Source of the DNA: Bacillus pseudomycoides
GTDB taxonomy: Bacteria > Bacillota > Bacilli > Bacillales > Bacillaceae_G
Direction of reading: 5' to 3'
DNA: 64,000 nucleotides
NCBI RefSeq assembly: GCF_022811845.1
Contig: NZ_CP064266.1
Span: 3,224,001-3,288,000, forward strand
Translations under genes and position numbers: made by a program
Shown here: positions 51,178 to 60,652 of the stretch, in pieces
How the letters are laid out: every line of letters begins with the position of its first letter
Numbering within the stretch: position 1 is the stretch's first letter
The notes under the pieces: generated by a model
The model's input: only the letters and a program-made list of their open reading frames with translations
Databases searched by the model: none
What the model was told of the DNA's origin: nothing

Positions 51178-53529
51178 ATGAAACCGTATCACATCATTGG
51201 AAAAAGTATTAAACGAAAAGAAGGTGCACATAAAGTAACGGGTAGAGCAAAATATGTGGATGATGAAATTGAGATAGGTACTTTATACGCAAAACTCTTA
51301 ACGAGTATGTATGCGCATGCTGTTATTGAAAGTATTGATATAAAGAGAGCCGCGGCAATTCCTGGTGTTCATGCTGTAATAACAGGCGCAGATTATCCTA
51401 TTTTGGTCGGTTCCAGTATTGTAGATCGTCCACCGTTAGCCTACGAAAAAGTTCGGTATTTTGGTGAGCCTATTGCAGTTGTCATAGCGGATAGCGAAGC
51501 GATTGCTAAACATGCATCAGCGCAAATACGTGTTACATATAAGAAACTTCCTGTAGTCCACGCCCCGCTGCAAGCCTATTTAGAAAGAGATATACTCGTA
51601 CATGAAAATATAGAACAATATGAATTGGAAGAAGAAGTGTATCCAGAAGCGCGTACAAACATTGCAAATAGAACGAAAATTCGTAAGGGAGATATTCGAG
51701 AAGGGTTTGCAAATAGTGAAGTTGTTGTAGAGGAAACGTTTTCTTTTCGGCAATCTGATCATACTGCAATGGAGACGAGATGTGCGAAAGCAGAAATTAA
51801 GCCAAATGGAGAGGTTATTATTCATTCTACTTCGCAAGCCCCTTTTGAAATTAAAAGGTTGCTTAGTAAGGCGTTTCAAATTGATGAGGAAAAAATAATT
51901 GTACATGTGCCTTTAGTTGGAGGAGCGTATGGTGGAAAAACAACGGTACAACTTGAGTATTTAGCATATCTTGCTTCTAAAGCAGTGGGTGGGAGGCGTG
52001 TTACCCTTCGGAATAGTAGAGAAGAAGATTTTGTAACATCGCCTGTTCATATTGGTTTACAAGCAAAAGTAAAGCTTGGATGTACAAAGAATGGGAAATT
52101 GCAAGCTGCAGAGATTTTATATTTATTTGATGGCGGTGCGTATGCTGATCGAGCAGTGACCATGAGTAAAGCGGCCGGATTAGACTGTACAGGTCCATAC
52201 TCAATTCAGCATGTATCGTGTGATTCGCTTTGTATGTACACGAATCATCCATATGCGACATCGTTTCGTGGATTTAGTCATGCCGAGTATACATTTGTAA
52301 TTGAAAGAATGATAGATATATTGGCAAAGAAAGTAAATATATGTCCGCTTGAGTTTCGTATGAAAAATACAATTGAGCGAGGAGATACAACACCAACACA
52401 AGTATTAGTCACAAAAAGTAATACTGGGGATATTCGGGCGTGTTTACAAAAGTTAAAATCGCTTATTAGTTGGGAAGAAGGGAATCGTATTGTTTTACCA
52501 AATGGGAGGATACGGGCAAAAGGAATTAGTTGCTTTTGGAAAAATTCGACTACACCAAATAATGCTGGAGCGGGTGCGACTATAACCTTTAATGGTGATG
52601 GGAGTGTAAATGTCAATTGTGGTGCAGTGGAAATTGGACAAGGAACGAAAACAACTTTAACACAAATGGTTGCAGAAAAGATGAATATGAATGTTAAAGA
52701 TGTATCTATTATGATGGAAGTCAATACACAAATAGCGCCAAAACATTGGAAAACAGCTGCCAGTCGAACGACACACCTTGTTGGAAATGCAGTTGTAAAA
52801 GCGACGGAAGATGTAATGAAGCAGTTACTAGATACGGCGGCAAATGTACTTGGGATACCAGCAGGTGAATTAACAATTGCAAACAAGGCTGTATATGTAA
52901 AAATAAATCCAGATATTTACGTACCATTTTCAAAAATTGTTTTTGGATATGTTGATTCGAGTGGGAATATAGCAGGTGCGCAAATAATCGGAAGAGGTAC
53001 ATATATCTTTGAAGGGATAACAAAGATTGATTATGAAACAGGAAAAGGGCAACAAGGACCAGAGTGGGGAGTGGGAGCACAGGCAATAGAGGTTGAATTT
53101 GATCCACAATTATATACGTATAAATTAATTAAAGCAGTAACGGTTGCAGATGCTGGAAGGATTTTAAATAGAAAAGGAGCAGAAACACAAATTATAGGGG
53201 CTATGAGTATGGGATTAAGTTTTGCGACGAGAGAAACATTTCACTATGACTTGTATGGGAGAGTTCTTAATAATCAGTTTCGTTCTTATAAAGTGATGCA
53301 TTATGGGCAACACCCAAAATACATTGCTGAATTTGTAGAAGTACCGCATGATCAAGCTGCATTTGGGTCTAGAGGGCTTGGTGAGCATGGAATTATCGGT
53401 ATGCCAGCTGCTTTAGCGAATGCGTTATCTATTGCAGCTAGTATTTCACTTCGTCAATTACCTATTAATCCTGAATTGATTTGGAAAGTAAAACAAGCGA
53501 AGGAGAATGGTGTATATGATACCATTTGA
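51178..53529 (+). CDS. pucD: Xanthine dehydrogenase, molybdopterin-binding subunit
   Basis: 783 residues. Ald_Xan_dh_C a/b-hammerhead domain first (GRAKYVDDEIEIGTLYAKLL), then the Mo-pterin binding domains: VGGAYGGKTT, FRGFSHAEYTF, the EIGQGTKTTL loop, and active-site Glu in SRGLGEHGI. With PucC (FAD) and PucE (2Fe-2S) it oxidises xanthine/hypoxanthine to urate, or a related purine. Gene order D-C-E-A-B differs from pucABCDE of B. subtilis. The start has GGGAGG before it. An 8-codon ORF with its own AAGGAGGGGG lies just upstream (51136-51159). Confidence 0.9.
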   Translation: MKPYHIIGKSIKRKEGAHKVTGRAKYVDDEIEIGTLYAKLLTSMYAHAVIESIDIKRAAAIPGVHAVITGADYPILVGSSIVDRPPLAYEKVRYFGEPIAVVIADSEAIAKHASAQIRVTYKKLPVVHAPLQAYLERDILVHENIEQYELEEEVYPEARTNIANRTKIRKGDIREGFANSEVVVEETFSFRQSDHTAMETRCAKAEIKPNGEVIIHSTSQAPFEIKRLLSKAFQIDEEKIIVHVPLVGGAYGGKTTVQLEYLAYLASKAVGGRRVTLRNSREEDFVTSPVHIGLQAKVKLGCTKNGKLQAAEILYLFDGGAYADRAVTMSKAAGLDCTGPYSIQHVSCDSLCMYTNHPYATSFRGFSHAEYTFVIERMIDILAKKVNICPLEFRMKNTIERGDTTPTQVLVTKSNTGDIRACLQKLKSLISWEEGNRIVLPNGRIRAKGISCFWKNSTTPNNAGAGATITFNGDGSVNVNCGAVEIGQGTKTTLTQMVAEKMNMNVKDVSIMMEVNTQIAPKHWKTAASRTTHLVGNAVVKATEDVMKQLLDTAANVLGIPAGELTIANKAVYVKINPDIYVPFSKIVFGYVDSSGNIAGAQIIGRGTYIFEGITKIDYETGKGQQGPEWGVGAQAIEVEFDPQLYTYKLIKAVTVADAGRILNRKGAETQIIGAMSMGLSFATRETFHYDLYGRVLNNQFRSYKVMHYGQHPKYIAEFVEVPHDQAAFGSRGLGEHGIIGMPAALANALSIAASISLRQLPINPELIWKVKQAKENGVYDTI

Positions 53530-54352
53530 CTTTGAATATTATCGTCCGAATTGTATTGAAGAAGCAATCCGATTATTTCATCAGCTGGATAAAGAGGGAA
53601 AAAGGCCTATTTATTATGGAGGAGGCACTGAAATTATTACAATGGGGCGTTTGCAACAAATAATTGCGAAAGCGGTCATTGATTTGAAAGATATTCCCGA
53701 ATGTAATATTTGTGTGTGGAATGACCTAAATCTTATTCTTGGAGCTACATTAACATTAACACAAGTTCAAGAGGAAAAAGTATTCCCTCTTCTTGGAGAG
53801 ACTGCCGGAAGAGCTGCAGATCACACAGCAAGAAATAAAATTACGCTTGGTGGCAATATTGCAGGGAAAATTATTTATAGAGAAGCAGTACTCCCTTTTT
53901 TACTAGCTGATAGCACATTTGTTATTGCAGGAAAAGAAGGTATAAAGTATATCAAGGCACAGCAAGCGTTTATTGAGAAGTTACAATTGCAAAAAGGTGA
54001 GTTTCTTATACAAATTGTCACCGATCAAAAATATATAGAATCTCCTTATTACAGTGTGAAAAAAAGGCAATTAGAGAAAATTGATTACCCACTTGTAACA
54101 GTTGCTGCGTTAAAAAGTGATGAAGACATTCGAATTGCATTTAGTGGATTGTGTGCCTTTCCATTTCGGTCGCTCGCAATAGAGGCAGTGTTAAACGATT
54201 GGGATATTCCAGTAAGGAAGAGAATTGAGCGCGCCCTTCTTCATATTCCTGCACCTATATTAGATGATATACGAGGTTCGCGTGCTTATCGTATGTTTAT
54301 TTTGCAACATGTGCTTTATGATGTGCTGATGAAGCTTGAAGGGGTGAAATAA
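53516..54352 (+). CDS. pucC: Xanthine dehydrogenase, FAD-binding subunit
   Basis: 278 residues from ATG 53516, 10 nt after AGGAG; an in-frame ATG at 53507 touches that site. It overlaps pucD by 14 nt. FAD_binding_5 domain with YYGGGTEIIT and NKITLGGNIAGKI (the two FAD pyrophosphate loops), then a CO_deh_flav_C domain. It passes electrons from the iron-sulfur subunit to NAD or another acceptor. Length is normal for this class. Confidence 0.9.
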   Translation: MIPFDFEYYRPNCIEEAIRLFHQLDKEGKRPIYYGGGTEIITMGRLQQIIAKAVIDLKDIPECNICVWNDLNLILGATLTLTQVQEEKVFPLLGETAGRAADHTARNKITLGGNIAGKIIYREAVLPFLLADSTFVIAGKEGIKYIKAQQAFIEKLQLQKGEFLIQIVTDQKYIESPYYSVKKRQLEKIDYPLVTVAALKSDEDIRIAFSGLCAFPFRSLAIEAVLNDWDIPVRKRIERALLHIPAPILDDIRGSRAYRMFILQHVLYDVLMKLEGVK

Positions 54353-54819
54353 TGGGGAAAGGGCAATTTATTCTTCATGTGAATGGGGAAGATAGAGAAG
54401 TGATTGTCAGAATGGCAGATACGCTATTATATACATTACGACATAACCTCGGTCTAACTGGAGCTAAACCTGGATGTGAAAACGGTGATTGTGGTGCTTG
54501 TACAATTCTTGTTGAGGGGCTACCAATTAAATCTTGTATTATGTTAGCCGTGGAAGCTATTGGTAAGCGGATTACAACGATTGAAGGCTTACGGGAAACG
54601 CCTATTCAGCAAGCTTTTGAAGACGAATGGGCTTTTCAGTGTGGGTATTGTACGCCTGGGTTTATTATAAATTGTCATGCGCTCGTTACACAAAAAATGG
54701 ATGTGGATGATTCAGTTATTGAAGAATGGTTAAGTTCTAATATTTGCCGGTGCACAAGTTATCAAGAGATTGAAGAAGCTGTGAAATCTGTCTTGCAAAA
54801 GCAACGGGAGAATCAATGA
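54352..54819 (+). CDS. pucE: Xanthine dehydrogenase, 2Fe-2S subunit
   Basis: 155 residues; its ATG shares the A of the pucC stop. Plant-ferredoxin-like cluster: GCENGDCGACTILV and a later SC; then the all-helical second cluster QCGYCTPG and NICRCTSY. All eight cluster cysteines are present. Carries electrons from the Mo site to FAD. Confidence 0.93.
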   Translation: MGKGQFILHVNGEDREVIVRMADTLLYTLRHNLGLTGAKPGCENGDCGACTILVEGLPIKSCIMLAVEAIGKRITTIEGLRETPIQQAFEDEWAFQCGYCTPGFIINCHALVTQKMDVDDSVIEEWLSSNICRCTSYQEIEEAVKSVLQKQRENQ

Positions 54820-55769
54820 TGACTTCTGTTCATACTGTACTAGAAGCGCTACTATCTTGTGAACAACGGTGTGCTTTAGCGACGATTATTCATGTAGAAG
54901 GATCTGCATATTGTAAAGAAGGAACAATGATGCTTTTTGGTGAAGATGGAACGAAAGTCGGAATGTTAAGTGCAGGTTGTTTAGAAGAAGAGGTTTCTGT
55001 TTATGCAGCTGAAGTAATAGAGAATCAAACTTGGTTTATCCATCAGTTTAATACAAAAGCAGAAGATGATTTATCTTGGGGAATGGGATGTAATGGTATC
55101 ATTCATATATTAGTTGAGTATATAGATGAGGAGTACAAAGCTTTTTTGCAAACACTATATGAATACCTTAAGAAGGGTATTTCAGTTCGGATGATAAAAA
55201 ATATTTCTTTAATACAAACTTTATTTATCAGTGAGAATGGTGACACGTTTGGGAATGAGGAAGCTTTATTTCCAATTCATTCCTTACATGGTTTACACGG
55301 TAAATGGTTTTATCAACACTTTACACCAAAGCCAAGACTTTTTATTTTTGGAGCGGGAGAGGATGCAAAACCGCTTGTTCGGTTTGCAAAAGAAGTAAAC
55401 TTTTTTGTAACAGTTTGTGATTGGCGTGAATCGTTATGTAATTCTTCACATTTTCCGAGTGCAGATGTTTGTATGAATGGTTTTCCGAAAGAGATTGTAC
55501 CACGACTTCTATTAAGAGAAGAAGATTTTGTTGTGATTATGACTCACCATTTTCAACGCGATCAGCAATTGGTCGAACTTTTATTGGAACAATGTTTTCG
55601 CTATATCGGTATTTTAGGTCCACGTCACCGCACTGCTCGTCTATTAGAAGGAAGGGCGATACCTAAAAATGTTCATTCTCCGATAGGGCTTGCAATTGGG
55701 GGAAAAGGGCCAACTGAAATAGCGATTAGTATAATAGCTGAAATCATCCAAGAATTAAGGGGGGAGTAA
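54816..55769 (+). CDS. pucA: XdhC/CoxI-family Mo-cofactor maturation protein
   Basis: 317 residues. N-terminal XdhC_CoxI domain (CALATIIHVEGSAYCKEGTMM, SAGCLEEEV) and C-terminal Rossmann-like XdhC_C domain (LFIFGAGEDAKPLVRFAKE, then IGLAIGGKGPTEIAISIIAE). The family binds molybdenum cofactor, helps sulfurate it and inserts it into xanthine dehydrogenase. Overlaps pucE by 4 nt; GGGAGA in front. Confidence 0.88.
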   Translation: MMTSVHTVLEALLSCEQRCALATIIHVEGSAYCKEGTMMLFGEDGTKVGMLSAGCLEEEVSVYAAEVIENQTWFIHQFNTKAEDDLSWGMGCNGIIHILVEYIDEEYKAFLQTLYEYLKKGISVRMIKNISLIQTLFISENGDTFGNEEALFPIHSLHGLHGKWFYQHFTPKPRLFIFGAGEDAKPLVRFAKEVNFFVTVCDWRESLCNSSHFPSADVCMNGFPKEIVPRLLLREEDFVVIMTHHFQRDQQLVELLLEQCFRYIGILGPRHRTARLLEGRAIPKNVHSPIGLAIGGKGPTEIAISIIAEIIQELRGE

Positions 55770-55770
55770 A

Positions 55771-56376
55771 ATAAAGATTGCAGGGATATATTTAGCTGCT
55801 GGAAACAGTCGGAGGATGGGACCCGGAATACACAAGCTGCACCTTCCATTACAAGGGGAACCACTTGGGAACTTAGCGTTACAAGCAGCAATTTCTTCAA
55901 GGCTCTCACATATTGTTGTTGTTGTTACGAATGAGCCTGCTTGGATGTTAAAAAGAATGCACCGTGAAAATGTGCACATTCTTTCTTGTCCAAATGCTTG
56001 TAGAGGACAGTCGTACTCTCTTCAATGCGGCATTGAGAAGGCGAAACGAATGAATGTAGATGGAGTGATGGTCCTTCTGGCTGATCAACCATTTGTGACA
56101 GCTGAATTTATTAATAAGATAATAGGTTGCTATGAGCAAAATAAAAATATTCATTTTGTAGCAGCGAGTTATAGGGGAATAAGGCAACCGCCTGTTTTAT
56201 TTACAAAGAAAGTATTTCCACTTTTTCAAGAATTGAAAGGGGATGAAGGAGCACGTGCGATTTTTATGGAGCCTACGATAAATGGAATTTCGTTGTTGTC
56301 TCAAAATGACAAAATATTTTTCGATATCGATACATGGGAAAAGTATCAACAGGTGAAACAAGAATATGTGGATTGA
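55771..56376 (+). CDS. pucB: MobA-like nucleotidyltransferase (MocA/PucB), start codon lost
   Basis: The expected N-terminus KIAGIYLAAGNSRRMGPG, with the nucleotide-binding LAAGxSxRMG loop, is present in frame directly after AAGGGGGGAGTAAA, but the codon at the proper distance is ATA (55771-55773), not ATG. The next in-frame ATG, 55816, falls inside the loop and would remove it. Counting from the ATA there are 201 residues, normal for molybdenum-cofactor cytidylyltransferase-like proteins (VLLADQPFVTAEFI is the metal site). It would attach a nucleotide to molybdopterin for this dehydrogenase. As written, translation must use ATA or ATT weakly, or the gene is off. Confidence 0.75.
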   Translation: MKIAGIYLAAGNSRRMGPGIHKLHLPLQGEPLGNLALQAAISSRLSHIVVVVTNEPAWMLKRMHRENVHILSCPNACRGQSYSLQCGIEKAKRMNVDGVMVLLADQPFVTAEFINKIIGCYEQNKNIHFVAASYRGIRQPPVLFTKKVFPLFQELKGDEGARAIFMEPTINGISLLSQNDKIFFDIDTWEKYQQVKQEYVD

Positions 56377-56428
56377 TATGATATTTAAATTACAATGTAG
56401 TATAGGTATAGAACAATATCTATACTAT

Positions 56429-56472
56429 AAAAAGAGCCAGAATTTCTCGATTTAGAAATTGGGCTCTTTTTA
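56429..56472. terminator. Intrinsic terminator after pucB
   Basis: AAAAAGAGCC..AATTTCT and AGAAATT..GGCTCTTTTT; strong in both directions between convergent genes. Confidence 0.88.
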
Positions 56473-56519
56473 TGTTGATACTATTTTGTGAAATTGGTCG
56501 TTTGAATCGATTTTGGATC

Positions 56520-56750
56520 TCATTTTTTAAGGTTCGTACGACTTTGTGCATGCTGTAAAGCAAGTGGAGTAACATTTTCTCCATTAGGATCTATAATTGT
56601 TGTATTTAATAAAATGGAATCTAAACTCCCGCGAAATTCTTTCATATAGCTTTGTCTTAACATTTGTTGCTCCTGTTTTTCAGTTTCTTTTAGTCCGGAA
56701 GTTCTTTCTTTTTTCGCTAATTCATTAATACGAAATAAAATATTTTTCAT
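56520..56750 (-). CDS. UPF0291 (DUF896) family small protein, YnzC-like
   Basis: 76 residues from ATG 56750 (MKNILFRINELAKKERTSGL); a GTG three codons earlier is possible. The pattern LAKKERTSGLKETEKQEQQ, LRQSYMKEFRGSLDS and NTTIIDPNGENVTPLAL defines the family. YnzC of B. subtilis is a small helical hairpin of unknown role, encoded near the LexA-regulated yneA locus. Here it is alone. Confidence 0.85.
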   Translation of the reverse strand: MKNILFRINELAKKERTSGLKETEKQEQQMLRQSYMKEFRGSLDSILLNTTIIDPNGENVTPLALQHAQSRTNLKK

Positions 56751-56896
56751 TTTGCTCACTCTTTTTGATAACTATAAATTAGTTAATTACTAATTTATAG
56801 TTATTCTAATGTTTCTTTTGATTATGTCAATAGTTGTAAATGAAAAAGCCATCCTTTTCGCCAAGAAGGGTGGTTAACTATATTACATTAGATTTA

Positions 56897-57483
56897 TCCA
56901 TCATTTTTATAAATGATTTCTATTAAAATAATTCATTTTATTTATTTGTATTCTAAATATATAATAGCGATTAGGTGAGTGCAAAGGAACAGCTACTTAA
57001 TGAGTAGTTAGGATAGAGAATCACTTAATTTGAAAATATGTGAGATTGTTGCTAAAACCAACTAATTTCATGAGAATGATTATTTTTGATATCTCGTTAA
57101 ACAAGGGACTGCATTTTCGCGTAAGAAGAAAACTATGTAACTTTCATATTCATTTTCTCATTATTATAGAGATAGGGTTATAACAAGAAAAACATCAAGA
57201 AATTATATGATCGTGCAACAGGAGGAGTAAGTATGGAGCTGCGTCATTTGAAAACTTTTATTATTGTAGCGGAAAGCGGTGGCTTTACACGGGCTGGAGA
57301 ACAACTTGGGTATACGCAATCGACAATTACTAATCATATTCGATCATTAGAAGAAGAGATTGGAAATCCATTATTTGATCGTCTTGGAAAAAAGGTAATT
57401 TTAACTGATGTAGGGGAGCATATGCTTTCTTATGCGCATAAAATATTGGAATTATCAAATGAAGCATTGGAATCATCTCAAAT
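56897..57483. repeat. Long direct repeat, copy 1 (LysR promoter and 5' end)
   Basis: The roughly 590 bp from TCCATCATTTTT to CATCTCAAAT, covering the whole leader and first 84 codons of the LysR gene, recur at 61805-62412. Coding parts are about 96% alike by eye; the leaders have diverged more, with small indels. Copy 1 is continuous with the full gene. The leader holds a Fur-box-like TGAGAATGATTATTT (57071-57085). Confidence 0.85.
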
Positions 57484-58129
57484 GAACGGGAAATTTTCAG
57501 GGACAATACGCATTGGAGCGAATGAGTCTTTAATGATTTATCGATTACCTGCTGTTTTATATGAATTTAAAAGGAAGTATCCGCAAGTACATATCATTTT
57601 ACAACCATCAGAGAGTCAAGAATTACACAATGAGCTAAAATCAGGAAAATTTGATTTTGCTTTATTTACACATCCGGAACAACTGGGTACAGACATTGTT
57701 ACTCATTCTCTTGTTCAAGAGAAGATTGTGCTTATTGCTCCGCCCAAACATCCACTAACAAAAAAGGTGAGCGTTAGTCCTGCTGATTTAGAAGGAGAAA
57801 TGTTGTTGCTTACAGAGCCAGGGAGTTACCGAGATTTGTTAGAAAGACGGATTAAAGAAGATGGAATTAATTGTTCTCATATTCATTTTTGGAGTATTGA
57901 AGCGATTAAGCAAACCGTTATGTGTGGGCTAGGGATATCTTATTTACCGTTTATAACGGTAAAGGAAGAAATCGAGCAAGGCAAGCTAAGTGTACTACCA
58001 TGGACGTATAGCGAAGATTTCGTTACAACTGAATTGGCATATCATAAGAGTAAATGGTTAACTCCTACAATGAAGAAATTAATTGAAATGATAGAGAAAC
58101 ATGCAGAGAAATGGAAAGAATTCGCTTGA
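57233..58129 (+). CDS. LysR-family transcription regulator
   Basis: 298 residues. N-terminal winged HTH (MELRHLKTFIIVAESGGFTR, QSTITNHIRSLEEEIG), linker helix, then a periplasmic-binding-protein-like effector domain (SGTIRIGANESLMIYRLP to GLGISYLPFITV). ATG with GGAGG before it. It precedes yitT by 60 nt on the same strand. The effector is unknown; such genes usually sense a small metabolite. Its 5' third is duplicated downstream. Confidence 0.9.
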   Translation: MELRHLKTFIIVAESGGFTRAGEQLGYTQSTITNHIRSLEEEIGNPLFDRLGKKVILTDVGEHMLSYAHKILELSNEALESSQMNGKFSGTIRIGANESLMIYRLPAVLYEFKRKYPQVHIILQPSESQELHNELKSGKFDFALFTHPEQLGTDIVTHSLVQEKIVLIAPPKHPLTKKVSVSPADLEGEMLLLTEPGSYRDLLERRIKEDGINCSHIHFWSIEAIKQTVMCGLGISYLPFITVKEEIEQGKLSVLPWTYSEDFVTTELAYHKSKWLTPTMKKLIEMIEKHAEKWKEFA

Positions 58130-58189
58130 TTCTTTGAGGTGAAATGAGGCTGAAAAATATATGTATTGGGGTACATAGGGGGAAAAGTA

Positions 58190-59038
58190 ATGAATGAAAG
58201 AGTAATGAATGAGAGAGTAAAAGAAGTAGCACTTGTCGTAATTGGATCATTATTGTTTGCGATTGGAATTAACTTTTTTGCTATTCCAAATCGACTATCT
58301 GAAGGTGGCGTTATTGGACTTACAGTTATTACATATTATTTGTTTGAATGGTCACCAGGTACTGTAAACCTTTTAATAAATGCAGTATTACTTGCAATTG
58401 GGTATAAGTTTTTTGATAAAAAGACAATGGTGTATACAATACTGGGTATTGTCTCTTCATCTTTCTTTTTATATATCACAGAAGATATAGCGACTCCGGT
58501 AAATCATGATACATTGTTAGCAGCTCTATTTGCGGGTGTTTTCGTTGGCGTTGGTTTAGGATTTATGTTCCGTGCAGGTGGTACATCAGGTGGATCTGCA
58601 ATTATAGCACAATTAGCAAACCAATATTTAGGTTGGAGTGTTGGAAAAGGTGTACTAATTATTGATATCGTCGTTATTGCAGGTTCAGTATTTATTATTG
58701 GACAGGAAAAAGCGATGTATACGCTTGTAGCGGTATTTATCGGTGCAAAGGTTATTGATTTTATTGTGGAAGGATTGAATACAAAGACTGCTGTAACAAT
58801 TATTTCAAACTATCCAGATATGATTAGAGAATCCATTATGAAGAGTATGACACGAGGTGTAACAGTACTAGAGGGAAAGGGCGGTTACACAGGAAATAAT
58901 AAAGAAGTATTATATATTGTCATTAATAAACAAGAACTCATGCAATTAAAGAGAGTCGTGAGTCAAAAAGATGAAAATGCGTTCGTTGTCATTCATGATG
59001 TACGTGATGTATTAGGTGGTGGCTTTAAAGCAAGTTAA
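58190..59038 (+). CDS. YitT family membrane protein
   Basis: 282 residues from ATG 58190 after GGGGGAAAA. Five or six N-terminal spans (YitT_membrane: AIGINFFAIPNRLSEGGVIG, GGTSGGSAIIAQL) and a soluble C-terminal DUF2179 domain (ITRGVTVLEGKGGYTG-like GVTVLEGKGGYTGNNKEVLY). The family is common in Firmicutes; transport function is assumed only. The first ten residues are a perfect tandem repeat MNERV-MNERV, giving two possible starts 15 nt apart. Confidence 0.85.
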   Translation: MNERVMNERVKEVALVVIGSLLFAIGINFFAIPNRLSEGGVIGLTVITYYLFEWSPGTVNLLINAVLLAIGYKFFDKKTMVYTILGIVSSSFFLYITEDIATPVNHDTLLAALFAGVFVGVGLGFMFRAGGTSGGSAIIAQLANQYLGWSVGKGVLIIDIVVIAGSVFIIGQEKAMYTLVAVFIGAKVIDFIVEGLNTKTAVTIISNYPDMIRESIMKSMTRGVTVLEGKGGYTGNNKEVLYIVINKQELMQLKRVVSQKDENAFVVIHDVRDVLGGGFKAS

Positions 59039-59040
59039 AA

Positions 59041-59075
59041 AAGTTGGTCTTCAATTTTGAGGGCCAGCTTTTTTG
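59041..59075 (+). terminator. Intrinsic terminator after yitT
   Basis: AAGTTGGTCTTCAA and TTGAGGGCCAGCTT pair, then TTTTTTG. Its 3' half is the sequence copied behind the LysR fragment at 62413. Confidence 0.8.
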
Positions 59076-59153
59076 TTTAAATCTAAGAGGATAATGTGAT
59101 GGCAATGTATCACTATCCCGATATGTTACGTTTTCAAGCGTACAAATCTAATA

Positions 59154-59192
59154 AAAAGCGAAACACTTTGATATATAAGGGTTTCGCTTTTA
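59154..59192. terminator. Bidirectional terminator, mainly for the ATP-grasp gene
   Basis: AAAAGCGAAAC and GTTTCGCTTTT form an 11-bp stem with a 16-nt loop. Confidence 0.75.
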
Positions 59193-59221
59193 TTTTGAGT
59201 ATGGCTTGAATGCGGCATAAT

Positions 59222-60454
59222 CTATTCTGGGGTATTTGTTGGTTCAATGTTAAAAGAAATTTCTTTAGCTGCTTCTAAAGCTATTCTTTTAGCCTCTTGT
59301 TTATAAAATGATGCTGCTAAAATATAGCCGCATCGATCTCCCATTGATTTAGGTGGTTTTAGGATAGTTCCCTTTTTAGGTTTTATATATACTTCTTCCA
59401 CACCTGGATATTTAGAGCTGCGTTTTTTTCCTGTAACTCGAATTAATTTCCCTCTAGAATCGACTGTTAAGTAGTGAGTATACACATATTTATAATGTTT
59501 TTTATTCAGCGAAGGTTTATTTCCTAACATTAACTGAATAGTTTCCTGTACTAAGTTGATTCCATGTCCAACTTCAATCATACGATTCATAGCTCCGCCT
59601 GATATCCTTGGGTTTATCTCAATTAACTTCCAAATACCATTTACTCTACGGAGCTCCAGATGACAAGCACCATTTTTTATATTAAAAGCATGTACAACAG
59701 AATGAATAGCGTTAAGAAGACTATAATATAGTCTCGGGTCTAATCGTCCTAACAAAGAATAACCAGTGACGATAAAACGTTCACCAAATGTAATTTCTTG
59801 TTCAATTACTGCAATAATATGAATCCTTTCATTGTGAACTAAAACTTCAACTAAGTACTGCGGTCCATCTACATATTCCTCAAGTAGAATTTCTTCATTA
59901 GGTCGTTTGTTTAAAAGGGTTTGCATAGATGAAATTAACTGATTTCTATCCTTTGCTAATAATACATCTTTTGACCCTGCTGATTCAGGGGATTTAACGA
60001 CAAGAGGAAAAGTCATCTTTTTAGTTTTAAGAAAAGATGATAAGGATTCTGTTGGTTTGTAAATTAAATAATTGAGCGAGATCGGTAAATTCTGAAGCAC
60101 TTTACGGGTCAATATTTTATTTTCCATATGATAAATTGCTTCAGTAGATACCATACTTTTACAGAACTTCTCAGACAAACATGCAGCGACATAAACAAAA
60201 GAATCCATAAAACTAAAAATTCCTTTTATATTTTTTCCTGTTTTTTCTAGATTTTGGATTGTTGTAATTAAATTATCATAATCATTTATATCAGTAAAAA
60301 TCATCTGATGTACATCTGGAAATTCACTTCGTTCTTCAAGAAATCTTTTTTTTTCTGTTAACAAAATCGTAAAGAAATTAAGTTTCTCTGCTGCTTTAAT
60401 TGCTTCCCTACTCGATCCAGATTTATTTGTTTCAATAAAAACAATAGTATTCAT
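59222..60454 (-). CDS. ATP-grasp domain ligase, substrate unknown
   Basis: 410 residues: N-terminal preATP-grasp part (MNTIVFIETNKSGSSREAIK), ATP-grasp with FPLVVKSPESAGSKDV (nucleotide Lys), ILLEEYVDGPQYLVEVL, and metal residues in LELRRVNGIWKLIEINPRISGG (E...N pair). It has the shape of carbamoyl-phosphate/biotin-carboxylase-like or amino-acid ligases (BacD type), which join a carboxylate to an amine through an acyl phosphate. No biosynthetic partners except the divergent ATP-grasp gene next to it. Product unknown. Confidence 0.8.
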   Translation of the reverse strand: MNTIVFIETNKSGSSREAIKAAEKLNFFTILLTEKKRFLEERSEFPDVHQMIFTDINDYDNLITTIQNLEKTGKNIKGIFSFMDSFVYVAACLSEKFCKSMVSTEAIYHMENKILTRKVLQNLPISLNYLIYKPTESLSSFLKTKKMTFPLVVKSPESAGSKDVLLAKDRNQLISSMQTLLNKRPNEEILLEEYVDGPQYLVEVLVHNERIHIIAVIEQEITFGERFIVTGYSLLGRLDPRLYYSLLNAIHSVVHAFNIKNGACHLELRRVNGIWKLIEINPRISGGAMNRMIEVGHGINLVQETIQLMLGNKPSLNKKHYKYVYTHYLTVDSRGKLIRVTGKKRSSKYPGVEEVYIKPKKGTILKPPKSMGDRCGYILAASFYKQEAKRIALEAAKEISFNIEPTNTPE

Positions 60455-60652
60455 AATCTTACCCCACCCTATCTTTAATCGCTTTTATAAAAATAAGCTC
60501 TGTTATCTATATAAATAGAATATAAAAATGGGACAAAGCTCGTTCTTAATTTTTTGAAAATTGGTTAAATGCGGAAAAATTAAGAATATATATAAGTTGA
60601 ATTTGATCTGTATGTTGAAAAAGAACTTTAGAAAGAGGGGAAGGGAACCAAT

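Noticed and set aside
52278..52886. 202-codon open frame antisense to pucD
   Set aside because: It mirrors the reading frame of a well-conserved molybdopterin subunit, has no ribosome site and no recognisable motif.
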